Assembly (NCBI GenBank): GCA_023078685.1
Contig: JALGAS010000006.1
Span: 744,001 to 808,000, forward strand
Direction of reading: 5' to 3'
Origin: Neopestalotiopsis rosae
Lineage: Eukaryota; Ascomycota; Sordariomycetes; Amphisphaeriales; Sporocadaceae
Length of the DNA stretch: 64,000 nucleotides
Shown: positions 13,801 to 23,118 of the stretch, in pieces
Position numbering within the stretch: position 1 is the stretch's first letter
Layout of the letters: each line of letters starts with the position of its first letter
The notes under the pieces: model-generated
The model's database searches: none
The model's input: only the letters and a program-made list of their open reading frames with translations
What the model was told of the DNA's origin: nothing
Position numbers and translations under genes: made by a program

Positions 13801-14656
13801 ACTTGACCTCTACGAAAGCCATATGGACGGCATATCTGCTGCTTACAGGTTGCTCCTAGGTCCTACACATAATTGTTTGCGATCTTTGCTGAATCGGCAC
13901 TCTGGTCACCTGATACCTAGTCGCATGCATATGCCCTCTTCCTGGATAGATACCGGGACGCAATGTAGCATCCCTCACATTGCGAGGGGTGTTCGCCTAC
14001 TGTCTCGTAGCGGATTTACTGCCGAAGAGCTGAGAAGTATCGTGGGCTTGACCATCGCTATGCCCGACTGCCTGGAGAAACACAACCTCATCTGCCAGGC
14101 CGCTCGATACGGGTGTTTTGAAGCCCTGAGGGATTTTGCCGTTATATGGGGTCCTGGAATCTACGCTCTACGGTGTTGCGACCACGGCACACTCTTGGAT
14201 GCAGCACTTGCATGCCAGCAACTTGAAGCGATCAAGTTCCTCATTCGTGATTGCAAGGTGGAGATCACTCTTAGTGGCACTCGAAAAGGCGAGACACGCA
14301 TGGAGACCGACGTCCTGCATGGCCAAGATATTGACTTGCCAATTTTGCGCTGGCTGTTGGTTGAGCGGCATACGGATCAGCCGAAGTTGACCCTTGACGA
14401 CACAGATTCCGAACACGATATGGAAAAGTGTGTCGAAAGTCAACCCCACAAACACTCCACAGATCTTCCGATTCGAGAACGCGCAGATCGTGAAGCGCCC
14501 GAGACGACCATGGCTCGGCAAACGCAGAAGTCACGATGGACGCATATCGTGAAAGTGCAACTGCCATTTGAGTGGAGGCAGCTCAGAGATGAGACCATGT
14601 GGGAATATGCTGTCCGCCGACAAGCCATCATCCGTGGTATTAGCGAATGGCACTGA
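7820..14656 (+). CDS. NLR/STAND receptor: fungal N-terminal domain, NACHT, long ankyrin array
   Basis: Three exons, 7820-9165, 9230-13288 and 13351-14656, encode 2236 residues. The first junction restores the family motif GMFRWVACQLD, which confirms the splice. Residues 1-110 match the helical fungal STAND N-terminal domain (MDPVSISASIAGLVSLADLV). NACHT carries Walker A GIPGAGKS at 243-250 and Walker B FLIIDGLDEC at about 346-355. A typical winged-helix tail motif, HFTVQEYL, is at about 567-574. Ankyrin repeats begin near 714 (TPLHMAAMLGLRDI) and recur to about 1915, with long degenerate stretches between clear units. Such proteins are thought to act as cytosolic immune or heterokaryon-incompatibility receptors: ligand binding to the repeats drives NACHT oligomerisation and the N-terminal domain signals. 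The repeats are diverged rather than near-identical, so recent repeat expansion is not evident. An AATAAA lies at 14813, downstream of the stop. Confidence 0.9.
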
Positions 14657-14886
14657 TGGGGGATCTGATTTTGCCACGGAGTATGGTATTGAGTTCCGGT
14701 GGGATGAGATACAGATGTATATGCATTCCAAAGCACGGCGTAACGGCGTTGGAGGTATTGTTGCGACTGGTAAATCGGCGCCCTTTTCCTAGCCTTTTCG
14801 ATACACTTTTAGAATAAAGTCCATCGTCTCAATTATGCATGCAGCCCAGTGCCTACTCGAGCAAGGTTACAGCATTAAGGTGGCCC

Positions 14887-14920
14887 CCCAAATCTGACGG
14901 GTGCCCAAATCTGACGGGTG
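14887..14920. repeat. tandem duplication, 2 x 17 bp
   Basis: Two perfect head-to-tail copies of a 17-base unit (CCCAAATCTGACGGGTG) just downstream of the NLR gene. Only two copies, so probably a replication-slippage product. Confidence 0.9.
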
Positions 14921-15207
14921 CAACGCCGCCATCAACCGGCTTCTGCCAGGTACATTCTCATTGGAATCTTCTCATGCGCGTCCCAGCTACCGAGTAATGG
15001 TATGACCAGAGGGTCAAATTCATAGCTGCCCATACAAACACGTGATTCCGATTTCAAGAGTGTTGTACGCGTTGTAATCCTGTCCTTATCGTCGCGTGAT
15101 ACAACAAATCTGCGCTCACGTCGTCATTATGTTGTTTCCCTCTAACCTAGTACATATGCTGGACTCGGCATCACGGAGCCGCATTCCGCCATCCAGGGAT
15201 CAAATTC

Positions 15208-15452
15208 TACACCTCCTCCAGGATAATAAACGTTAGATTGGTACTTTGCTCCACCCGATGGCCCTCTGATCTGCTGGGTATTTCCTCATACTATTCACGC
15301 TGGCCGTGTACACCTTGAGGAAGGTTCCAGCACTGGCTATGGAAGTCAACAGAAACTGGGCTTGATTCTGGTGGTAAAATCCCGATGGGAGGTGATGGGT
15401 CCTCGCGTGGGGCAAGTAACGATCTAACGTTTATTATCCTGGAGCAGGTGTA
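15208..15452. mobile_element. MITE-like element with long terminal inverted repeats and TA ends
   Basis: A 245-bp segment whose ends are inverted copies. The left end begins TACACCTCCTCCAGGATAAT; the reverse complement of the right end differs from it in this stretch by a single base. Near-identity runs about 33 bp and weaker similarity continues to about 57 bp. Outside the TA the flanks do not match, which fits a TA target duplication as made by Tc1/mariner-pogo (Fot-type) transposases. No transposase frame is present inside. Inferred to be a non-autonomous, now diverging copy. Confidence 0.7.
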
Positions 15453-15692
15453 GCATAAAGAATGCGCTGGCAACGAAGAAAAATAAGGCCCATGGCACCT
15501 GTGGAGATTTTGGGCAGCACTGGCGCAAACAGTTTCGTGCCGGCGGGTTCCTGCTATTATGGCCTTTCAACGAAACTCGCACCTGTTTACCTTGAACGTG
15601 CTAACCACAAACTATTGGGCATTTCGGCAAAAGCCCACTCTAAGCTCTATTCAGCCATGTTACCAGAAGCGGCAACAACTAGCCAAAAGGTC

Positions 15693-15717
15693 CCCCAGTG
15701 GGGTGTTTCCACTGGGG
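15693..15717. repeat. perfect short hairpin
   Basis: CCCCAGTGG and CCACTGGGG form a perfect 9-bp stem around a 7-nt loop. It sits in noncoding DNA. No T-run follows, so it is not a simple terminator. Function unknown. Confidence 0.6.
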
Positions 15718-17122
15718 CAGGGCCTGGAGTTCGCTGGGGAACTTTGAGTTCTCCCTGCTGGGCTCGCTGGGTTGTGGAAATTATTGTTCAGTGCAAACGA
15801 AGATTGCAGAAATCAAAATGAGGTCCTCATCGGCAGAGGGTCTCGATGATAGCTATACCTAGTATACCCGAGGTATGGGCTTAATGACCTCATGATGCGG
15901 GAATAAGCCCTGTGTACGGAATCCTGAGCGTGCGGTGCGATCTCCTCTCATGTCGCTGGCTACTGATTGCCAAATCCTACCGGTGAGGTTTCCCAGGTCC
16001 ATCCTGGAATGATGACAAACATACCAATTCTTCAGCGATACTTTCCCACGACTCCATTGGCGAAAAGGTCTGGACCCAGCAAGAAAGTGGAAAGGAGAGG
16101 ACACCCGGAAAACCAGCTACCCGGCAAAAGTTTGTGCTGTTTTCTTTGGCCGATGCCATTGCACATTCCACTAAAACTGGAGGAAGGAAAAGTCGACCAG
16201 GTTTCCGTCGTGAGATGCTATTCGTCGCCACGCGCACGGGTTCGTTGCTTAATTAAGTGTAGAATGAGGGGAGCTGGGGGCTCAACCCAGCAAAGCCCAG
16301 GTATTTCTAAATATAATCTCTGCAATAATAAAGGTGCCAAGGGTGCACTTGGGTCCTTCTTTGGCGTGCAAACCGTGTGCCCCCAGCGGCCGCTCAGCCG
16401 AACTAGTACTATGTGGTCATAGACTCGCAGCTCTAGCCAAAAGGCTGTTTTTTCTGGCTGGGATCTTTTGGTCCTTGTTGATCTCGCTTTGGAAGCGGTA
16501 GTCGTGATGGCATCGAGCAGACAAAGAGATCCTGCTCAACCAGAGCGTTGTTTTGCAGCAATCAAGCACTTGAGTGGAGGCCATCTTCTCGTTCACTATA
16601 TACACATGAAGATGATGGCGCCAGCAGAATAAGTCAGCGGTAGAAACATCTGACGTGAGCTTCTTTTCAAGTCTTGACCCTTGGACAGAAGGTCCGCTTC
16701 AGGGGGGGCCCGTGGGAGCGATTGGCATTAGCTCCAGCGCCCGTACCGAGCCTTATTGCTGCACCTGGGACGCTATAGGCCACGCTATCGTGATTGGATT
16801 GTTTCGAAAAGATCGCTGGGATATTCTTCCAGCTTTGGCGAAGCGCAAGCCCAGGTCAGGGTCGAAGAAAAGCAATGAGCGCCAGAAAGCATGGTGCCAC
16901 CAAGGATGGAGAGAGAGCAGAAGCGAGAGAACAAAAAGTCGCGATCCTCCTCTCAGGTCTGCGCCAAGAAAGTCCATCCTTCTTTGCTTTTGAGTTTTCT
17001 GTTTCTCTTATGGTTGTATAGTAGGAATTGCCCATCCAGCACTTCGTGATACCAGATTCCAGGCGTTGATTTCATTTCACGTTTGTTTACACCCCAGTAT
17101 ATAACTCCGCAAAAGCTCCGCA

Positions 17123-17904
17123 ATGGACGGCCTGCAACACTACCAGCCGGCGCAAGAGAAGCCCGCCGGGTACGTCGACGCCCAGGGTCACCAGTATCCT
17201 CAGCAGTATCACGACCCCAACTACGCCGCAGCGCAGCAGCATGGGCAATACCACAGCGGCTATACCGGCGGTGCAGCTCCAGCGGCCGCACCAGCTGCAT
17301 CCGGAACCAAGAAGGGTCTTTTGATCGGGCTCCTCGCCGCCGTCGCCATCTTGACGGCAGCAGTTATTGGTCTCGCGGCCGGACTCGGCGTCAGCCAAAA
17401 CAACCTCCACTCTACACAATCCGACTTGTCGGCCTTGATGTAAGTAAACAATAGCACTGCTATGCCATGTTAGTCATGTCGCGAATGGTTTGTTGACATG
17501 AATATAGGGCCTCGGTCTCTCCATCCGCCACAACTACTTCATCGTCGTCCTCAACCGCCACAAAGACATCCACCTCGGCGACAGCCAGCGCCACCGCAAC
17601 AGACGCCTTCTCGTCTTGCCCGAGCGCCAACAACACCGTGTACACGTCCAGCACCGACAGCAAGAACTTCACCGTCCACTGCGGCATCGACTACAGCGGC
17701 GACGGCGGCGCTGATGACCTCACCTCGGAAAAGTCCTCCACCATGTCGTCCTGCATGGACGCATGCGCCAAGAATGACAAGTGCGAGGGCGCCGGCTGGG
17801 GATGGATCGACGGCACTGGAGCCATGTGCTACCTGAAGACGAATCTGACTGCCTCGCACAATGCTACGAGCGACTGGGAGTTTGCTGTTCTGAACACGTC
17901 CTAA
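17123..17904 (+). CDS. single-pass membrane protein with Gln/His/Tyr-rich N-terminus and PAN/Apple-like Cys ectodomain
   Basis: Exons 17123-17439 and 17508-17904 (68-nt intron, GTAAGT donor) give 237 residues. Residues 1-70 are rich in Gln, His, Tyr, Pro and Ala with no leader. A strong membrane segment follows (GLLIGLLAAVAILTAAVIGL, about 72-91). Next comes a Ser/Thr-rich stalk (about 108-140) and a C-terminal domain with Cys pairs and an aromatic core (SCMDACAKNDKCEGAGWGW, then CYLKTNL), resembling fungal PAN/Apple-like modules. Topology is probably type II: N-terminus in the cytosol, Cys domain outside, with N-glycosylation sites (NNT, NFT, NLT, NAT). The stalk-plus-Cys-domain layout recalls wall-stress sensors but in reversed orientation. 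No function is assigned. Confidence 0.75.
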
Positions 17905-18262
17905 TCATGCTAGGAAGTGGTCTCATTTGCCATGGTGGGAAGCTTGGAAATATAATAAATATAGACTTGCAGCACACGGGCCGGGCGTCTCGTATTAGCG
18001 TAATGTATTGATGATGATACCTAATTTTTTTCTGCCTTTTTTGATTACTTTTTTTGACCGATATGACACATTGCAGCCTTCCATGGACTTTGCCATGCTG
18101 GTATCGCAAGAATGAGCACTGCATTCACACCAGTTTATAGTCCTTCCGAATTTACCTCTTCTCATTATCGCCAAGAGGAACACCATGGGAGGCCTGGTGG
18201 AAACCACTGCTATGGTTTCACACTTGTTGCTAATCAAGTAAAGTGTCAGCTAGCCCCAGGTC
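17905..18262. other. convergent 3' ends, no gene
   Basis: 358 bp between two convergent genes. A/T-rich, with ATAATAAATA at about 17951-17961 and T-runs on the + strand, consistent with transcript ends for the upstream gene. Confidence 0.4.
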
Positions 18263-18976
18263 TCAGTTTTTGCGAGACTGTATGAGATGCTCACCTCGTG
18301 GATGTCCCTCGGGATAATGCCATAATTTCTGCGGCCCATCTTTCGGAGGAGGACTCGGCATATCATCAAGGAGCAGTTCGACGGCCGATATGTTCTTCTC
18401 AAAATCGGCGCGCATGGTTTCCGTCAGAAGTCTGGCATCCTCCCACTGCTCACTCATCCGGTGATACCTCTGGTTCAACTTTTGCCGTTCTCGGGTCACA
18501 AGTTTCATCCTCATTTGTAGAAACAAGTTCTTGTCCTCCATCTCTTTATTCTTGGCGTGAAGCAGCCGAATGTGCTCCATTAATTGCTGTTTCGACTTTG
18601 TCTTATCCATCATTTCTGGAGTCCTGCGAATTGGACGCCCATACCAGTGCGGATAGCTTCCCGACACATATGTTGGATAGCTGGCGGAAAACGGATCAAT
18701 GTCATCATGTTGGACATGGTGCTCATGACATTGACCGTACCTGCATCGCATACACTCGCGCTCGACGACTACCTGAGCGGCATGGTGAGAGGCACGGTGG
18801 ACTGCATGGTCGGCATGCATTGCTGGACACGGCCGGGAAGCGAAGGGTGCCGATGATGGTCTCTGCGTTGTGCTTGTGGAGAAGGCAGGTGAAAAAAGAG
18901 TGTAACTAGTTGGTTCTAACGAGGGAGTTCGGCCTTCTAGCACAACAGCAACATCAGACGACGACGACAACGACAA
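18263..18976 (-). CDS. coiled-coil protein, unknown function
   Basis: Single-exon frame of 237 residues. The N-terminal third is Ser/Pro/Thr-rich and His-rich, including a CMRCRYGQCHEHH cluster that could bind a metal ion. Residues about 128-205 are strongly charged and helical with heptad-like spacing (KQQLMEHIRLLHAKNKEMED, then LVTRERQKLNQRYHRMSEQW), predicting a coiled coil. No signal peptide or membrane segment is visible. I do not recognise the family. Its composition and length make chance occurrence unlikely. It converges on the membrane-protein gene at 17123. Confidence 0.65.
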   Translation of the reverse strand: MSLSSSSDVAVVLEGRTPSLEPTSYTLFSPAFSTSTTQRPSSAPFASRPCPAMHADHAVHRASHHAAQVVVERECMRCRYGQCHEHHVQHDDIDPFSASYPTYVSGSYPHWYGRPIRRTPEMMDKTKSKQQLMEHIRLLHAKNKEMEDKNLFLQMRMKLVTRERQKLNQRYHRMSEQWEDARLLTETMRADFEKNISAVELLLDDMPSPPPKDGPQKLWHYPEGHPRGEHLIQSRKN

Positions 18977-20128
18977 CGACGAGCGAGTTGATTAAGGGTT
19001 TGCCAATGCATGCAACTGCCGGCCTAGATATAGGCAAGTGCCCCCTTTTCCCTCTTTGTCCTTGTCGGCTCCAAGAGATGTGCGTTCCGCAGCAGGTTGA
19101 GAAGAAACATGTTTCTTGAAAGTTTCGGCCGGGTTGACTCTCGAATTTGAGGCTTTTGCAAGCCAGGGCGAGCAGACGAGATGAGTGGATGCACGTGAAG
19201 AGAATGCTTCTGAGCTTGGCTCACGTGCATGGGGCATCCCTAGAAATCCCTAGAAATGCCCGATGGTGAGAGGACGAGTCTGGTGGTCGATGCAATTTTT
19301 GCGGCATGGAAGTCCCTGACGGGCGACCCTAGATAGCTTCAACGGCGCGTGGACATTTCGGTAGTGCGTCATAGTCGGCGGAAACACCACGCGATAATGA
19401 TTTATCTGCCATGTGCCATGTGGACTCGGTTGCCTGGGTGTTGCCGATATGACAACTGCTCGCCCTCTGCTGACGGATCGTCGATCATAGATCTGGATGA
19501 TTTTGACAATTCCTGCCCAATCTTCTAATGACTGGACGGAACACGGCGATTTGGTATTGCGAAGCGCGCAGTCAGCCCCGTCTCGCGCACAGTCCACAAG
19601 CAGTGCCTGAACGGTACGGGTCACTGTCCAAGGGGTCCACGGGTATTGACTGCTCCATACAATCAATCGTATGCACACATTGTACGCTGTAGATGAAAAG
19701 AAAGAGCTGAAAATGAGCACCTCTGGTGACTACTTCGAAGTGTTGAAATGCCATCAAATCGCCCAGTATTCATCCAACACCAGCGCCAACGTAGAGGCAC
19801 GTGAGGGTAAATGGCATGCATGTGCCGCACTCATGTTGGGCAGCGCAGTGCCCGTAAGCATGACCGACAATTACATACCCACATGCAGGTACAGTCAGTG
19901 CTCGTGCTTGCTGCTGTTGGCCAGCAAACAGAACAGCGCTGTAAGTAATAAGGCAGGTACAGGCTGGGCTACAGGTACCTACCTGCGAACCAACCCAACC
20001 CAAGTCGTTCAGCTCCACCTTGTGACAACAATAACATCACCGTCAACATTTCGGCCTCATTTCTTCAAATCGCCAATCGGAATGCAGTAAATTATTGTCT
20101 GTGCAGTAAAGCATCATTCCCTCTATTC
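18977..20128. other. intergenic region, no gene seen
   Basis: About 1.15 kb between divergent genes. The 100-150-codon frames here (for example 19250-19720 on - and 19671-20090 on +) have no domain and odd composition. Presumed promoters for both neighbours. Confidence 0.4.
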
Positions 20129-20857
20129 ATGTTACGACGATTGTGCCAACGGAAGTCTCCCCGCGCTATCGGTCTGATTCAGCATAGTTGGATCTTGATT
20201 GCCTGCCCCACCACTTTCTCGAAGCCAGCCATCAGGATGAGCAGTAGCAGCAGCAAGACGGCGCCGGTACCGTCCAGACCGGCGATGCGTCGCTTGGTGG
20301 ACTTTTACCACCTCAAGGACTCTGATCGTCAAGGGCGCACCGTGGAGGAGATCCTGAAATGGAGCGATAGGGAGCTCGAGGGTTGCCACGATTACATCCA
20401 AACGCTCTTTCCGCTGCCCGAGGGTTCTATTTTCGCCAACGCCCCAGTCATTGACGAGGAGACGTACCTCTACTGGCGAGAGCACGAAGATCTGAAGCGC
20501 AACCAAAGGCGTGCCCTTGATCGCATGCTGGCTTTTTATGGCTTAGAGTGGGAGCAGGGAGAGAATGGTCCAACGGGACAGATCATAGAGAAGGAAGGCG
20601 CCAAGGCAAATCTCACTAACTGGGTTGTGCCTATTGATCACAACCATCTTCGCATCAGCCGCATCATCAGAAGCCTCCGGGTCCTCGGTCTCGAAGACGA
20701 GGCCAAAGCCTTTCACGATGCGCTGGATGCAGTCTGTGAAAAGTATGGACGGGTCAGTCAGCGTAGCCGCATGTACTGGAAGCGGGCCTTGACACAACCT
20801 CTGCACGTCGCACCCGACGATACCAAAGTTCCATGGCTGAAGAAGTACGAGTCGTGA
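20129..20857 (+). CDS. opioid growth factor receptor (OGFr) conserved-domain protein
   Basis: Single exon, 242 residues. From about residue 53 it matches the OGFr conserved region: a short aromatic helix (RRLVDFYHLKD), then the signature LEGCHDYIQTLFPLPEGS, a conserved YLYWREHEDLKRNQRRALDRMLAFYG helix region and an RISRIIRSLRVLG segment. In animals this domain belongs to the nuclear-envelope met-enkephalin receptor; in fungi its role is not known. The first 36 residues are Arg-rich and hydroxylated, so they could be a mitochondrial-type leader. A second in-frame ATG at 20237 gives a 206-residue form that keeps the whole domain and may be the true start. Domain assignment is confident; function is open. 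Confidence 0.8.
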   Translation: MLRRLCQRKSPRAIGLIQHSWILIACPTTFSKPAIRMSSSSSKTAPVPSRPAMRRLVDFYHLKDSDRQGRTVEEILKWSDRELEGCHDYIQTLFPLPEGSIFANAPVIDEETYLYWREHEDLKRNQRRALDRMLAFYGLEWEQGENGPTGQIIEKEGAKANLTNWVVPIDHNHLRISRIIRSLRVLGLEDEAKAFHDALDAVCEKYGRVSQRSRMYWKRALTQPLHVAPDDTKVPWLKKYES

Positions 20858-21623
20858 ATCACGAATTCATTTCAATAAGATACCTACGACAATGGCAAAT
20901 AGCACATCTCCAGTGTTGGCTCAATCCCCAACTCGTCGATGCCAGCATAGATGATCTGCAGTTTGGGGGTCAAAGCACGCGCTTCTGACAGATAGACGAA
21001 TGATTGCGGCACTGCAAGTCACTTTCTGACTCGCCTCCATGAAGGGTTTAGATGCCCGCGGCAAGCCCCAAACCAGCATAGCAAAAACACAAGAAAAAGA
21101 AGATTCACATACACACACGTATGCAGGAAACTCGAATTCAAATTCGTGACTGACTGGTCTTAAGTCCGAACCCGAAACCCCTTCTTTGCGGGTGGGTGGG
21201 GAAGCATTAGTTCCCGTTCTTCTAGGTGGCGCTCCAGGGATCAAACATGACGCACATCGAAAGCAGAAGTTTCAGAAGTCATGATACGCACATAACATCA
21301 ACTTCAGTCTTCTGTATCGTATTATCTCTCTCGAAGACTCGAAAGTGGTGCAAGACGACAACTCTGAAAATTCCAGTGGCTCAATGGTTGGGAATCTTTG
21401 TTGCGATAAGAAACTCTAAATATCTCGATTGGCTATCATCTTAGAGATCAACCTCAAATTTCAATGGTTTGAAAAGAGAACCGAGGTCCAGCCACTAGCG
21501 TTCGATAACGAAGACGAACACGACACTAGATATAAACAGACAGGAGGGACGGTATCATTCCCCCAAGAGTGTGCCCAACTTCTCCAAGTCACACTCGGGA
21601 GAATCTTCCAGTACGAACTCACA
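20858..21623. other. promoter region of the aldo/keto reductase
   Basis: 766 bp between two same-strand genes. The reductase frame is open upstream to 21429 but lacks family similarity before 21624, so this part is taken as leader. Confidence 0.4.
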
Positions 21624-22692
21624 ATGACAACCCGATTTGCGCTCAAGTGCGCCAAAGAGTCGGCGGGCACAATCCCATTGCCCAACATCTGTATAGGCAC
21701 TTGGGCATGGGGCGACAACATGACGTGGTCCAACGCGGGCCCAGAGGCGCGGGCCCTTCTTGACGGAGCGTGGGAGACGATGCAAAAGCGCGGTCTCTAC
21801 TTTGTCGACACGGCCGAGGCGTACGGCCGTGGCGAGTCGGAGCGCATCATCCGGCAGCTGCGCGACGGCAACTCGGATGCGGCGTTCAAGCAGCAGCTCG
21901 TCATTGCCAGCAAGTACCTGCCCCTGCCGTGGCCGCCGACCAAGATCTACATGCCCTCGGGCCTGGTCAACAGCTGTCGCCAGAGTCTCGAGCGCTTGGG
22001 CAGCGAGTCCATGGACCTGTACCAAATTCACGGCCCCGTGCATTTTCTCAACTCGATCGACTCCATGGCCGGGGCGCTGGCGCAGTGCGTCGAGCTGGGC
22101 CTGACTCGGGCCGTGGGTGTGAGCAATTACAGCAAGGATGAGATGATCAAGATGGACGAGGCCCTCAAGACGAGAGGTCTGCGACTGGCGAGCAACCAGG
22201 TCGAATTCTCCCTGCTGCGGACGCTGCCTGAGAAGAGTGGACTGCTCGAGGAGTGCAAGAAGAGGGGAATTGTGCTCATGGCCTACAGTCCTCTGTAAGT
22301 ACACATCTACGTTGTTCAAAATCAACAATCCCTTTTTTGGCTGCTAACGAACACGTTATAGTGGTATGGGCCGTCTGACGGGCAAATACACGGCGGAGAA
22401 CCCACCTCCCTCTGGGCGCAGATTCAGCAACTATCCCATGACGCAGCTAAGCCCGCTGCTCGACACCCTGCACAAGGTCGCCAAAGCCCACGACGTCAAG
22501 CCCAGCGCCGTCGCCCTCAAGTGGGTGGTGCAAAAGGGCGCAATTCCCCTCGGCGGCGTCAAGAATGCGACGCAGGCCGACGAGAATGCGCGCGCGGCCA
22601 CGGACGAGTGGCTGCTCACGGACCAGGAAATGAGCGAGCTGGAAGAGCATTCGATTGTGGGCACGACGAGCTCACTGTGGCAGCACGGCTAA
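21624..22692 (+). CDS. aldo/keto reductase
   Basis: Exons 21624-22294 and 22362-22692 (67-nt GTAAGT...TAG intron) give 333 residues. The junction restores the conserved AYSPLGMGRLTGKY motif. The complete catalytic tetrad is visible: Asp62 and Tyr67 in FVDTAEAYG, Lys97 in IASKY and His136 in YQIHGP. The C-terminal part has the NADPH-binding pattern (AIPLGGVKNATQADEN). The start at 21624 gives the usual strand order; earlier in-frame codons add a non-family extension. The enzyme should reduce aldehydes or ketones with NADPH in the cytosol; by similarity of layout it resembles plant/fungal pyridoxal-reductase-type AKRs, but the substrate is not proven. It lies 426 bp upstream of Acr3 in the same direction. 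Confidence 0.9.
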
Positions 22693-23118
22693 CTGTTTCG
22701 CACGGTCTGATTTTATCATGTTTGTCTCATGTTTGAAATGTAGCTATAATCAGAACTTACCGAATGCACATAACACACGGATAAGCACGAAATTTAAGGA
22801 ATTATAATTGTAGAATCTTGAGTAATCATGGAAAAAGAAACCATCGGACCCATTTTATGCGGATCTCTCCGATCTGACATCTGTCATGCCCCTCGCATGA
22901 TTGGCTAGTCACCACTGGCTCCCTTGCCATCTGGGCTAATACCATGCAGCTTCTATTGAGAAGTCAACACTGAACAGTATATCAGGACTGTTCAGACTGC
23001 ACTTCTTTTGGACACTGATCAATGTTCCTGGATTCATGCGCCGAGAATTGCCTTTTGATCTATTCAATTTATGTGAATCACTAGAAATTGACAGAATCAT
23101 ACAGTCGCTCACGCAAAC
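22693..23118. other. promoter region of the arsenite carrier gene
   Basis: 426 bp, A/T-rich. I looked for the yeast Yap8 box and did not find an exact copy. Confidence 0.35.

Larger units (their letters stand above)
14657..17122. other. gene-poor intergenic region with a MITE-like element
   Basis: About 2.5 kb without a convincing gene. It holds a 2 x 17 bp tandem duplication (14887-14920), a MITE-like element (15208-15452) and a perfect 9-bp hairpin (15693-15717). Open frames of 100-150 codons at 15462-15821 and 15967-16422 look like chance: no recognisable domain and no consistent composition. Confidence 0.5.

Noticed and set aside
15462..16422. Open frames of 119 and 151 codons on the plus strand
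   Set aside because: No domain, unusual composition and no splice or start context; the region also holds a MITE and other noncoding structure.
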